Assembly: GCA_019307745.1 (NCBI GenBank)
Contig: JAFDJA010000016.1
Span: forward strand, 1-33,469
DNA: 33,469 nt
Direction of reading: 5' to 3'
Origin: Deltaproteobacteria bacterium
GTDB lineage: Bacteria > Desulfobacterota > DSM-4660 > Desulfatiglandales > HGW-15
Shown piece after piece: positions 1 to 6,925 of the stretch; position 1 is the stretch's first letter, and every line of letters begins with the position of its first letter. The notes under the pieces were generated by a model. It saw nothing but the letters and a program-made list of their open reading frames with translations. It was not told where the DNA came from and made no database searches. Made by a program: the position numbers and the translations under genes.

Positions 1-301
1 AAAGATACGCGTGAAAGGTATCTCTCATCAGATCTGACTTTTGTGAAATTACGCTTAACATTGCAATTGGGATAGACGATATATCATGAGTTGTTCGGAG
101 TTCTTTATATATAGATATGCCTGATCTTTGGGGCATCATTATGTCAAGGATTATGAGGTCGGGATTATGTGACCTCACAGCGTCAATTACATTTTTATTT
201 TCCCTCACAGTGCATATTGTATAACCCTTATCCTCTAATACTGCTGTCAAATAGTCTCGAATGTCAGGTTCACCTTCAATTATTATTATGGTCTTTTTCA
301 T
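1..301 (-). CDS. Response-regulator receiver domain protein, partial (runs off left edge)
   Basis: Reading the minus strand from the ATG at 301 gives an open frame to the window edge, about 100 residues. It has the alternating fold of a CheY-like receiver, beginning MKKTIIIIEGEPDIRDYL and containing the phospho-acceptor context PDLIILDIMMPQRSG, with Asp53 as the likely phosphorylation site. The acidic pair that normally sits after strand 1 (DD in VVDDEPD) is E9-G10 here, so one metal-binding acidic residue is missing, and the usual switch Thr is Ser (MLSVIS). The protein could be a full regulator with an output domain beyond the edge or a stand-alone receiver. A second receiver gene lies 2.9 kb away on the opposite strand. 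Receiver identity is confident; function is unknown. Confidence 0.8.
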   Translation of the reverse strand, partial: MKKTIIIIEGEPDIRDYLTAVLEDKGYTICTVRENKNVIDAVRSHNPDLIILDIMMPQRSGISIYKELRTTHDISSIPIAMLSVISQKSDLMRDTFHAYL

Positions 302-342
302 ATCAATTTTTGATTAATTTAATACTTGAATTTACACTATCT

Positions 343-490
343 ATCTACGCCTTATTACGCTTATCAAAGCGGGATAATGCTTGTTTGAAATCAAAACTAT
401 CCCTACGGCCATTCCTGTTGAGCGGGTTGCCGAAAACACAAAGTTATCCTTACCACATAGTAAATATCCCTGCGGGCAAAAATGTAATAA
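343..490. repeat. Dispersed repeat, diverged copy 1
   Basis: This stretch contains CAAAGCGGGATAATGCTTG and then a diverged body ending TGCGGGCAAAAATG. It aligns by eye with the copy at about 696-832, sharing CAAAGCGGGATAA, CGGGTT, the TTACCACATAG-like middle and the CAAAATG end. No coding frame is supported here. Copy boundaries are approximate. Confidence 0.5.
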
Positions 491-542
491 ATCGAAATTT
501 TTCTTGACAAATTAAGTGAATTTTTTAACCATAGTAAATCAA

Positions 543-581
543 TATAGATTGTCTTTGTATAGATTGTCTTTGTATAGATTA
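543..581. repeat. 15-bp tandem repeat, about 2.5 units
   Basis: The unit TATAGATTGTCTTTG occurs at 543-557 and 558-572, followed by a partial unit TATAGATTA at 573-581. It lies in the non-coding stretch between the left-edge receiver gene and the SQR-like gene. Function is unknown; slippage is the simplest origin. Confidence 0.7.
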
Positions 582-695
582 TATAGGAAATGTATTATTT
601 GCAAGGGTTATTTCCTGGCCTGATCACCTATACATTTTCGGTGCTGTAATTAAAACAACATATTAATTGAATTTTGCATAAAGACACCTACCGCT

Positions 696-870
696 GTTTA
701 TTCCGCCAAAGCGGGATAAAGCTTTGTTCGTTTGACAGCAAGACTGTCCGAATGCCCATACCTAAAGGTCGGGTTTCGAATGCGCAATTTTAATTCTCAC
801 CATATAGGTAATATGGCTGCGAGCCAAAATGCGCCAGCTTCGCTTTAAATATAAGTTTTCAGCGCCTCGT
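696..870. repeat. Dispersed repeat, copy 2
   Basis: It starts with CCGCCAAAGCGGGATAAAGC, which can form a short stem (CCGC, loop CAAA, GCGG), followed by a body with GACAGCAAGACTGTCC and CGGGTTTCGAATGCGC. The same core occurs at 20493-20514, and a diverged form at about 362. It occupies most of the gap before the SQR-like gene. No open frame is supported inside it. It is probably a non-autonomous intergenic repeat of this genome. Confidence 0.6.
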
Positions 871-937
871 TAGGTTATCTCCCGCAAGACTCAGGTATTA
901 AATATCTTGATATAACGCGTTCTGTATATTCAATAAA

Positions 938-957
938 CTCCCCCGGCTGTAGGGGGG
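938..957 (+). other. G/C hairpin in the likely leader of the SQR-like gene
   Basis: CCCCC at 940-944 pairs with GGGGG at 952-956 around a 7-nt loop, about 55 nt upstream of the start codon at 1010. There is no T run after it, so it is not a clear terminator. It could be a leader structure or part of the neighbouring repeat. Confidence 0.3.
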
Positions 958-1009
958 AAAACGTTAATGCTCAATTTCAGATACATAAATATTTTTGGAG
1001 GATGAACAG

Positions 1010-2260
1010 ATGAAGAAGATTCTCATACTGGGTTCTGGTGCCGGTGGGACAATGGTTGCAGTAAAATTGCGTAAATTATTGAGTCCATCTGAATGGCAAA
1101 TCACAATTATTGATAATGATGAGATGCACCATTATCAGCCTGGATGGCTTTTTATACCTTTTGGTATATATACAGCGCAAGATTGCATGAAGCCTAAGAG
1201 AGATTTTATTCCTAAGGGGGTAAATTTTATATTTGATGAAGTTGTGGGAGTCAATCCTGCCAGCCGCAAGGTAGACTGTAAAAAAGGCTCCTATGAATAT
1301 GACTGGCTTGTTGTGGCTTCAGGATGCAGGATAGCTCCTGAAGAGGTGGAAGGCCTGGAAGATTGGACCCCGGACCCAAGCGGTAAGGTTCATTCCTTCT
1401 TTACGCTTGATAGTGCACTAGCTCTTCAGCGAAAGATGAAATATTTAAAGTCAGGGAAGTTAATATTCAATATTGCTGAAATGCCACATAAGTGTCCTGT
1501 TGTACCAATTGAATTTATTTTTATGGCAGATTGGTTCTATCAACAAAAAGGGGTAAGGGATAATATTGAAATCAAGTTTGTTACTCCAAACACGGGTGTT
1601 TTCACCAAGCCAATTGCGACAAAGGTTTTGAGTGCTGCCGCGGAAGAAAAAGGTATCAAAGTGACCACCGGATTTGATCTTGATTCAGTTGATATGGACG
1701 CTGGAAAAATGGAATCAGCACAGGGTGGAATTGAAGAGTTTGATCTGCTTGTTTCCACTATGCCTAATCTCGGAGCTCAGTATGTGGAGGATTCAGGCCT
1801 GGGTGATGGTATGGGTTATGTTATCACTAATAACTATACCCTAAAGGCTGAAAAATATGACAATATCTATGTAGTGGGGGACGCGACCAATGTTCCTACA
1901 TCCAAAGCCGGTTCTGTGGCCCATTATGAGGCAGAGATCCTGACTGAGAATATGGTCCTTGAGATTGATGGTCAGGAACCAAAACCTGAGTTTGATGGGC
2001 ATTCCACCTGTTTTATTGTTTCAGGCTATGACAAGGCCTACCTGTTTGATTTTAATTATAAAACTGAGCCTCTCCCTGGTAAGTTCCCATTCCCGGGTCT
2101 TGGTCCGTTTGATCTCGTGGGTGAGAGTTATTTGAACTATTGGGGTAAGATGATGTTTAAATGGGTTTACTGGAATCTCCTGTTAACTGGACAGGAGCTT
2201 CCTTTAGAACCACAGATGGCTATGGCTGGTAAAAATTGGCCTACCGTTGAAGCAGGCTAG
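1010..2260 (+). CDS. Sulfide:quinone oxidoreductase-like FAD-dependent oxidoreductase
   Basis: This 416-residue protein resembles the SQR/NDH-2 branch of two-dinucleotide-binding-domain flavoproteins, which oxidise sulfide at the membrane and pass electrons to quinone. The N-terminal FAD motif is GSGAGG at residues 8-13. A second FAD motif, YVVGDATNVPTSKAGSVAH, lies at about 287-305. Cys162 (in MPHKCPVVPIEF) and Cys334 (in STCFIV) match the two redox cysteines conserved in SQRs. The third cysteine of classic SQRs, expected near residues 125-135, is absent, although Cys106 is present in ASGCRI. The aromatic C-terminal part (YLNYWGKMMFKWVYWNLLL) could be an amphipathic membrane anchor. The ATG at 1010 is preferred over an upstream TTG at 995 because GGAGG (997-1001) lies 8 nt before it. 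The DUF1641 gene follows immediately, so the two are probably cotranscribed. The exact SQR type and substrate are inferred. Confidence 0.85.
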   Translation: MKKILILGSGAGGTMVAVKLRKLLSPSEWQITIIDNDEMHHYQPGWLFIPFGIYTAQDCMKPKRDFIPKGVNFIFDEVVGVNPASRKVDCKKGSYEYDWLVVASGCRIAPEEVEGLEDWTPDPSGKVHSFFTLDSALALQRKMKYLKSGKLIFNIAEMPHKCPVVPIEFIFMADWFYQQKGVRDNIEIKFVTPNTGVFTKPIATKVLSAAAEEKGIKVTTGFDLDSVDMDAGKMESAQGGIEEFDLLVSTMPNLGAQYVEDSGLGDGMGYVITNNYTLKAEKYDNIYVVGDATNVPTSKAGSVAHYEAEILTENMVLEIDGQEPKPEFDGHSTCFIVSGYDKAYLFDFNYKTEPLPGKFPFPGLGPFDLVGESYLNYWGKMMFKWVYWNLLLTGQELPLEPQMAMAGKNWPTVEAG

Positions 2261-2269
2261 GAGGTGTCC

Positions 2270-2956
2270 ATGGAAAATGAAGAATTGATTCTTGCTAAGC
2301 TCGAGAACCTCGAGTCGCAGATTGAGCCGATGGTTAAATTTGCTCAGGGTATCAAGGAACTGAAAGATGATATTATTCCTTTGCAAAATATTGCTATTCA
2401 AGTGTTAATTAAAGAGCTTCAGGATGTTGAGGCAGGTTTTAACCTGGATGATTTTATTGTTTTAATAAAGCAGTCCCTCAGGAGTACTAATGATCTCCTT
2501 TTCGCAATGAAATCAATGTCCAGCATGATAGAGTTCGCAAGAGATGTGGAACCATTAATGAAATCGGCTGTGCCCCAGCTTATTGAATACCTTGACGAAA
2601 TGGAGCAAAAAGGTGTCTTTCGCATGATGAAGGCTATGCTTGATATGCGTGCAAAGGTTGCTGCTGCTTATGATCATGAAGATATAGAACAGATTGGTGA
2701 TGTAATGGTAACCCTGTTGGGATTGGCTAAAAAATTGTCAGATCCCAAGGCCTTAGACTTTTTGGAAAAAGCTGCAGCCATCCCTGCTCATGCAGACCTG
2801 GCAAATTCAAAAAAGATGGGGCCCTTCAAGTTAATGGCCGCTGGTTTTGATGATGAGATCAAAGATGGTCTTGGTGTGATGATAGAGTTGACAAAGGCTA
2901 TGAGTGTTTTAAAAGGCGATGAGGGTAAAGTGGGTAATAACACCAGTTCAGATTGA
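2270..2956 (+). CDS. DUF1641 domain protein, partner of the SQR-like flavoprotein
   Basis: This 228-residue, mostly helical soluble protein has no signal peptide or membrane segment. It has the DUF1641 layout: an N-terminal coiled-coil-like part (KLENLESQIEPMVKFAQGIKEL is spread over the first 30 residues) and then repeated amphipathic helices rich in Met, Leu and Ala. DUF1641 genes are known to sit beside SQR-like flavoproteins and formate-dehydrogenase genes, and the biochemical role is not established. The ribosome-binding site AGGAGG overlaps the stop codon of the upstream gene, five bases before the ATG at 2270, so the pair is tightly coupled. A GTG at 2264 is possible but would lie inside that site. 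Physical interaction with the flavoprotein is inferred from gene order only. Confidence 0.75.
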   Translation: MENEELILAKLENLESQIEPMVKFAQGIKELKDDIIPLQNIAIQVLIKELQDVEAGFNLDDFIVLIKQSLRSTNDLLFAMKSMSSMIEFARDVEPLMKSAVPQLIEYLDEMEQKGVFRMMKAMLDMRAKVAAAYDHEDIEQIGDVMVTLLGLAKKLSDPKALDFLEKAAAIPAHADLANSKKMGPFKLMAAGFDDEIKDGLGVMIELTKAMSVLKGDEGKVGNNTSSD

Positions 2957-3164
2957 GTTAAATATGACTTTTATTTTTTTATTAAGATTTTAAACACTCC
3001 TCTGGATTCGATAAAAAATAGCTTGTCTGAATTAAAATATTTTTATCAAAATTGCAATCACATTACGGTGGAAAGATTTTTTACCAATGGTGGCTGAGAG
3101 TGGACACGGGAAACAGGGGTGTTGTGTAATTATTGCAGTTAACTTCTAAATCAGGAGGGATTTA

Positions 3165-3689
3165 ATGGCATACACTTCTGAAAAAAGAATTTTAGTTGTG
3201 GATGATGAGCCGGATGTGCGAAATTTTCTAGCTGCATGTATTGAGGATGCTGGTTTTCAGGTGGAAACAGCTGTGGATGGGACTGATGCATATGAAAAGA
3301 TAGGAAAAAACAAACCAGACTTGATGACTTTGGACATGGTAATGCCACGGACATCAGGGATTCAACTCATTCGTAAACTGCGCAAAGAAGAGAAATATGC
3401 TGATCTTCCGGTAATAGTTATCACTGCCCACGCGCACGATGAATTTGGAAGTGAGGACCTTAAAGGATTTAATGCATTTACTTCTGGTCTGAAGCCTAGG
3501 TACATGCTTGAGAAACCAATAACTCCAAAGAAATTGGTTGATGCAATTGGTACTATATTAGATGTGCCGATTGAAGAAGAAAGTATAAAACCAACGATTG
3601 AACAGCAGAAGATTATAGATTTAATCAGCAAAAGTGATGAGGAGACTTTGAGGCAGATTGGGACGATATTAAATAAAGAACCTAAGTAG
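3165..3689 (+). CDS. Stand-alone response-regulator receiver protein with C-terminal helical tail
   Basis: This 174-residue protein has a canonical receiver domain at about residues 8-130. It shows the acidic pair Asp13-Asp14 (ILVVDDEPD), phospho-acceptor Asp57 (LMTLDMVMPRTSG), switch Thr88 (VIVITAHAH) and the conserved Lys117-Pro pair (LEKPIT). After the receiver there is only a short charged tail (about 130-174) with no DNA-binding or enzymatic domain, so output is probably by protein contact. AGGAGG at 3153-3158 supports the ATG at 3165. It sits 208 bp after the DUF1641 gene on the same strand, so it may have its own promoter. No histidine kinase is in the window. The loop DEFGSEDLKGFNAFTSGLKP is longer than in typical CheY-like proteins. 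Confidence 0.9.
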   Translation: MAYTSEKRILVVDDEPDVRNFLAACIEDAGFQVETAVDGTDAYEKIGKNKPDLMTLDMVMPRTSGIQLIRKLRKEEKYADLPVIVITAHAHDEFGSEDLKGFNAFTSGLKPRYMLEKPITPKKLVDAIGTILDVPIEEESIKPTIEQQKIIDLISKSDEETLRQIGTILNKEPK

Positions 3690-3697
3690 TTTCCATC

Positions 3698-3819
3698 CAG
3701 AAATGGCCTTTTTCCGCAATCTCGGCGTCAATCTGCGGAATTAATTGTGCGGTGTACCTTCGTACGCCTCCGCATAATTCCTTGATTCCCCTGACCTTGC
3801 GAAAAATTCCTCATTTCTG
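3698..3819. repeat. Large imperfect palindrome after the receiver gene
   Basis: The outer arms CAGAAATGGCCTTTTTCCGCA (starting at 3698) and the reverse complement of the stretch ending CATTTCTG (3819) match with a few gaps. Inner arms GGAATTAATTGTGCGG and CCTCCGCATAATTCC also pair, around a GTAC-containing centre. The whole unit can fold into one long interrupted hairpin. It begins a few bases after the stop codon at 3689, so it may also end transcription or stabilise the 3' end. Its size and symmetry suggest a mobile intergenic repeat rather than a simple terminator. Confidence 0.65.
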
Positions 3820-4029
3820 AATTCGAAACCACCTAGTGTCTTCAATTCATTTATGGATGGGCACTAAGTAGCTTATCTATTGTTTACTATTACCTGAGCT
3901 TTGCACCAGCAATCTATTACATTGTGCCCACACCAGCAGAACAGTGGATTCTCGTGTTCAGTGCCTTGCCAGGAAGTTTACTGCACTATTCCGGGCTAAT
4001 ATGTGACGAAACAAGTGTCTGAAAATAAG

Positions 4030-4062
4030 AATCCCCTGACACAAATGATGAGCCAGGGGATT
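4030..4062 (-). terminator. Hairpin terminator of the flavoprotein/ferredoxin operon
   Basis: Arms AATCCCCTG (4030-4038) and CAGGGGATT (4054-4062) are perfectly complementary around a 15-nt loop. On the minus strand the hairpin is followed by CTTATTTTC, a moderately T-rich tail. It lies 74 bp beyond the ferredoxin stop codon. Confidence 0.65.
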
Positions 4063-4135
4063 GTTCGATTTGTCTTGATTCCTCAGGAATATTTGAATAC
4101 CTGGGATCAGAGCATTTTATCTGTTTTCTATAAGC

Positions 4136-4333
4136 TTACCAGTTTGCCACCGGCAGTGTAAGATCAATTGCACGTTTGGGGCACTCGATCCAACAGATAC
4201 CGCAGTGGGCGCATTCATACTCATAGGCAATAACCGGCATCCCTGTTTCTCCCCAGGAAAAGATGTCCATGGGGCAAATGGTATAACATTTTTTACAGCC
4301 GATACATTTTTTATAATCTATAGTTAAAGGCAT
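4136..4333 (-). CDS. Two-cluster [4Fe-4S] ferredoxin, partner of AprA-like flavoprotein
   Basis: This 65-residue ferredoxin has two complete CxxCxxCxxxCP motifs: Cys10, 13, 16, 20 (CIGCKKCYTICP) and Cys41, 44, 47, 51 (CAHCGICWIECP). It should carry two [4Fe-4S] clusters and shuttle electrons to or from the flavoprotein encoded just upstream. It is much shorter than dissimilatory APS reductase beta subunit (AprB), lacking the long C-terminal arm, but the gene order and motif style are AprB-like. The start is the ATG at 4333. GGAGG lies inside the end of the upstream gene, and its TAA is separated from this ATG by one base, which implies translational coupling. An upstream in-frame extension to 4393 has no independent support. 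Confidence 0.9.
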   Translation of the reverse strand: MPLTIDYKKCIGCKKCYTICPMDIFSWGETGMPVIAYEYECAHCGICWIECPKRAIDLTLPVANW

Positions 4334-4334
4334 A

Positions 4335-5976
4335 TTATTCATCCTCCTTTGCATACTCGGGTTTGAGATCCGGGATTTCTCTGATCTCAACAACCATTTT
4401 ACCGTTCACACGTCTTTGGAATGTGGGTCTGTTTGTTCGTGCCGGATCCGTTTCAGGGCAATCGATCCTTACATAATTGCAACGTGTCTCTTCCCTGTTC
4501 AGGCATGCATGTATATGCACTTCAGCCAGATCCATGATATTCTTTGCCTCCATGGCCCTCATTATCTCATGTGGATTAGTGGCTTGCATCTGAGGCAGGA
4601 ATACCCTTCGAAGGGACCCAAGTCTTCTCAAGCCTTCTTTAAGCTTGCCTTCAGATTTTTCAAGACCAACATATCTCTCACAGATATATCGGATGGAACT
4701 TTCAATCTCCAGGGGTTGTGTGCCATCTTTCACCTTCATCGGGGCAAATGCTATCTCCTTTTGCTCCTCCACCTGACCTTCATCGATAGACAATTGTTCC
4801 ACATCCCCGAGGGTTTTGGAAAGATCATCTCCCACCATAAAACCGAGGCAGGAACTCGGGCCACAACCAGGGGCCAGGGCACATTCACCAAGTGCGTAAA
4901 GGCCATTTACATTGGTTGAACATTTTTCATCTGTGTATACGCCACCTGACCTGAATGTTAGCGGCTTCAGGGGAACGACTTCGTACCGATGTGTCCTAGG
5001 ATTAAATCCCCTTTCCTCAGCAAATTTAAAGTCGATTGTCTTTTCATCTGAATAGGCAACTTCCATTCTGTCGTGATACTCTTTAGGCAGGTGTTCAAGG
5101 GACTGATAAAGCGGGGTCCTGCCCTCTTTTTCCAGTTTCGCATAGACCTGCGTGTCCACAAAAGGAAGTTCCTCACCATCAGCAGTAAAATGCTTGGCAG
5201 TGATACCCTCACCATGGTCAAAATTGGGTCAGGTCCATGTTAACCAGGTCGCCACCAGCCCTGTAGACCATGGCACGTCCGTCACCAGATTGGGCAGCCG
5301 GACATCCGTCATATCTGAGTTTGTATTTCCAGGACATCGGGGCCTCAGCCTCATAACAGCGCTGGAAATCACCAGTTGCCACAACAGCCGCTTTGCATTT
5401 GATAATAATAAACTCTCCGGTACGTGTGTCAAAGGCAGTTGCTCCGGTAATATTATTGCCGTTTGTTAGCAGGTCAATGATCATTGTCCTTTCAAGGACA
5501 GTGGCACTGGTTTTTTTGAGTGCTCTTGACAGATCAGGTTTTATCCGCTGCCAGTGAACGCGAAGGCAACTCTTTCTTTCACCAATATGGGCATTGGGGA
5601 CCCAGTAGAAATCATCGTCATCCCATCTCATGCTAACGCCGATCCGTTCCAGCTCCTCAAATCCCCACTGGCTTCTGGAAAAGTAACTGTAAAACATATT
5701 AGGATCAACAAATCTTCCCTCACCAAGGCACGCAGTCATAAATTTCTGCTGACGTTTCAGAAAACACAAAGGGGTCGCGTTCCCTTTGGGACGCGCGTTA
5801 AAGTGGTCAATACCCATTCCGGCATTACCACTTCGCTCTGTATGTGATTTTTCTGCCACAACTACTTTCAGTCCCTGCTCAGCAGCCTTGACTCCGGCAC
5901 AGCATCCACCTATACCACCGCCGACTACCAGCAAGTCTGTTTCAATAACTCGGTTTGCAATTTTATCCAGGCTCAT
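4335..5976 (-). CDS. AprA/FrdA-type FAD-dependent oxidoreductase, interrupted by a +1 frameshift
   Basis: Read through the frameshift, this is a flavoprotein of about 546 residues in the fumarate reductase/APS reductase alpha-subunit superfamily. The FAD motif GGGIGG is at residues 19-24 (DLLVVGGGIGGCCAGVKAAE), followed by AprA-like EKSHTERSGNAGMGIDH. The FAD-domain end is present after the break (NGLYALGECALAPGCGPSSC), as is the C-terminal helical domain with REETRCNYVRIDCPE. It is shorter than AprA (about 650) and closer to FrdA size. The upstream frame stops at TGA 5220-5218. Conceptual continuation one base later gives NMDLTQF then DHGEGITAKHF, which restores the family fold. The junction reads TTT TGA C, like the RF2 recoding site, but no Shine-Dalgarno-like stimulator is visible just upstream. 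A true mutation or a sequence error in the T4 run is the alternative. Start ATG 5976; substrate unknown. Confidence 0.8.
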
Positions 5977-5988
5977 CTAAAACCCTCC

Positions 5989-6228
5989 TTATTTATTCTC
6001 TTCTGCCGCTTTCTTTTTCATCTCTTCAAGATGATCCATCCAGGCATAAATATGTTTGTCATTAAATTCTTCATCACGATAATGCAGCGATGCGACATAT
6101 TCAGGAACCACCTCTTCTGATGCTGCCATATAGCTGATATCCTTTTCGTTTGCTCTCTGTTTGATCATCTTCCAAAGAGTAAACTCAAATTTTTCTTCAT
6201 AATGTTTGTCAGATGTAGCTTCTTTCAT
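5989..6228 (-). CDS. Small acidic protein, first gene of the AprA-like operon
   Basis: This 79-residue soluble protein is rich in Glu, Lys and aromatic residues (for example KHYEEKFEFTLWKMIKQRANE and a HIYAWMDHLEEMKKK tail). It has no cysteines, signal peptide or membrane segment, and I do not recognise its family. AGGAGG nine bases before the ATG at 6228 is a strong ribosome-binding site. The gene ends 12 bp before the flavoprotein start, so all three genes (small protein, flavoprotein, ferredoxin) should form one transcript. The context suggests a small extra subunit, assembly factor or substrate-binding partner of the flavoprotein/ferredoxin pair, but this is inference. Confidence 0.75.
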   Translation of the reverse strand: MKEATSDKHYEEKFEFTLWKMIKQRANEKDISYMAASEEVVPEYVASLHYRDEEFNDKHIYAWMDHLEEMKKKAAEENK

Positions 6229-6378
6229 TCCCAGCCTCCTTAAAAAAATAATAGATAATTATTTAAAGATTATAATTTTAATGCATAAAGCGCTCTTAAA
6301 CCTGAATGGTATAAGAGAAGTGATATGTGGTTATAAATTTTATATGATTTATATGGAAATTAAATCAGGAGATCCGAT

Positions 6379-6459
6379 ATGGATTTTTCGACTTCTGAAG
6401 ATAAACAGCCTGAGGGAAAACCGAGACCGTTTCGGAAGTCAAAATCCGAAAATATCTGA
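6379..6459 (+). CDS. Possible 26-residue small ORF
   Basis: AGGAG at 6367-6371 lies 7 nt before an ATG that opens a 26-residue, highly charged peptide (starts MDFSTSEDKQPEGKP, ends SKSENI). It lies in the 0.7 kb gap between divergent genes. It may be a real small protein, the remnant of a longer gene, or chance. There is no family recognition. Confidence 0.25.
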   Translation: MDFSTSEDKQPEGKPRPFRKSKSENI

Positions 6460-6638
6460 GCCGTTACCCTATAATAGGAGAAGAAATAAGTCAAACAATA
6501 AGACTATTTTATCTTATTTGTTCATGAAATCAAAAAAATTTTCTATCCTTAAATATCTTTACCATATTGGTTATATGCTTGACTACGGCAGAATCATACC
6601 AGCTTACTTTTAAACATAAATTTTTCAGTGTCTGACTG

Positions 6639-6654
6639 TCACGCCATGGCGTGA
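6639..6654. promoter_or_regulatory. Perfect 16-bp palindrome
   Basis: TCACGCCATGGCGTGA is a perfect two-fold symmetric sequence in the gap between the divergent small-protein gene (starts 6228) and the DUF5610-like gene (starts 6926). Such symmetry suits a dimeric regulator. No regulator gene is adjacent, so function is unproven. The rest of the 6229-6925 gap shows no other convincing feature. Confidence 0.35.
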
Positions 6655-6925
6655 ATGAAGGAATTAGTTAGCTGGATTATTGATAATATTGAGAGTTTAG
6701 ATTGTTTTGGTATTTAACTGGTCCAATTTTGACTCTGCTGTACCCGTTTTTGAATGGAAAATTCCTTGATCTCTGCTTTGAGTTAATTGTGGATCCTGTT
6801 TATTATTGGATATGATACATTCAGCAATGGCAAATAACCTAATATGAGGCAACATTTGATCAAGAATTCCATTAATATGCCGATATAGTACATGTGAAAA
6901 AAGGAAAAAGCAAAGGAGGTCAGGG

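Noticed and set aside
866-880. GTTAGGT-like sequence resembling an integron attC core
   Set aside because: There is no second core of the right sequence and spacing forming the attC fold, and no integrase is in the window. It lies in the dispersed repeat.
6206-6613. 135-codon plus-strand frame beside the small-protein gene
   Set aside because: It overlaps the start of the better-supported divergent small gene, has no ribosome-binding site, and its composition is Ile/Tyr/Lys-rich as expected for AT-rich non-coding sequence.
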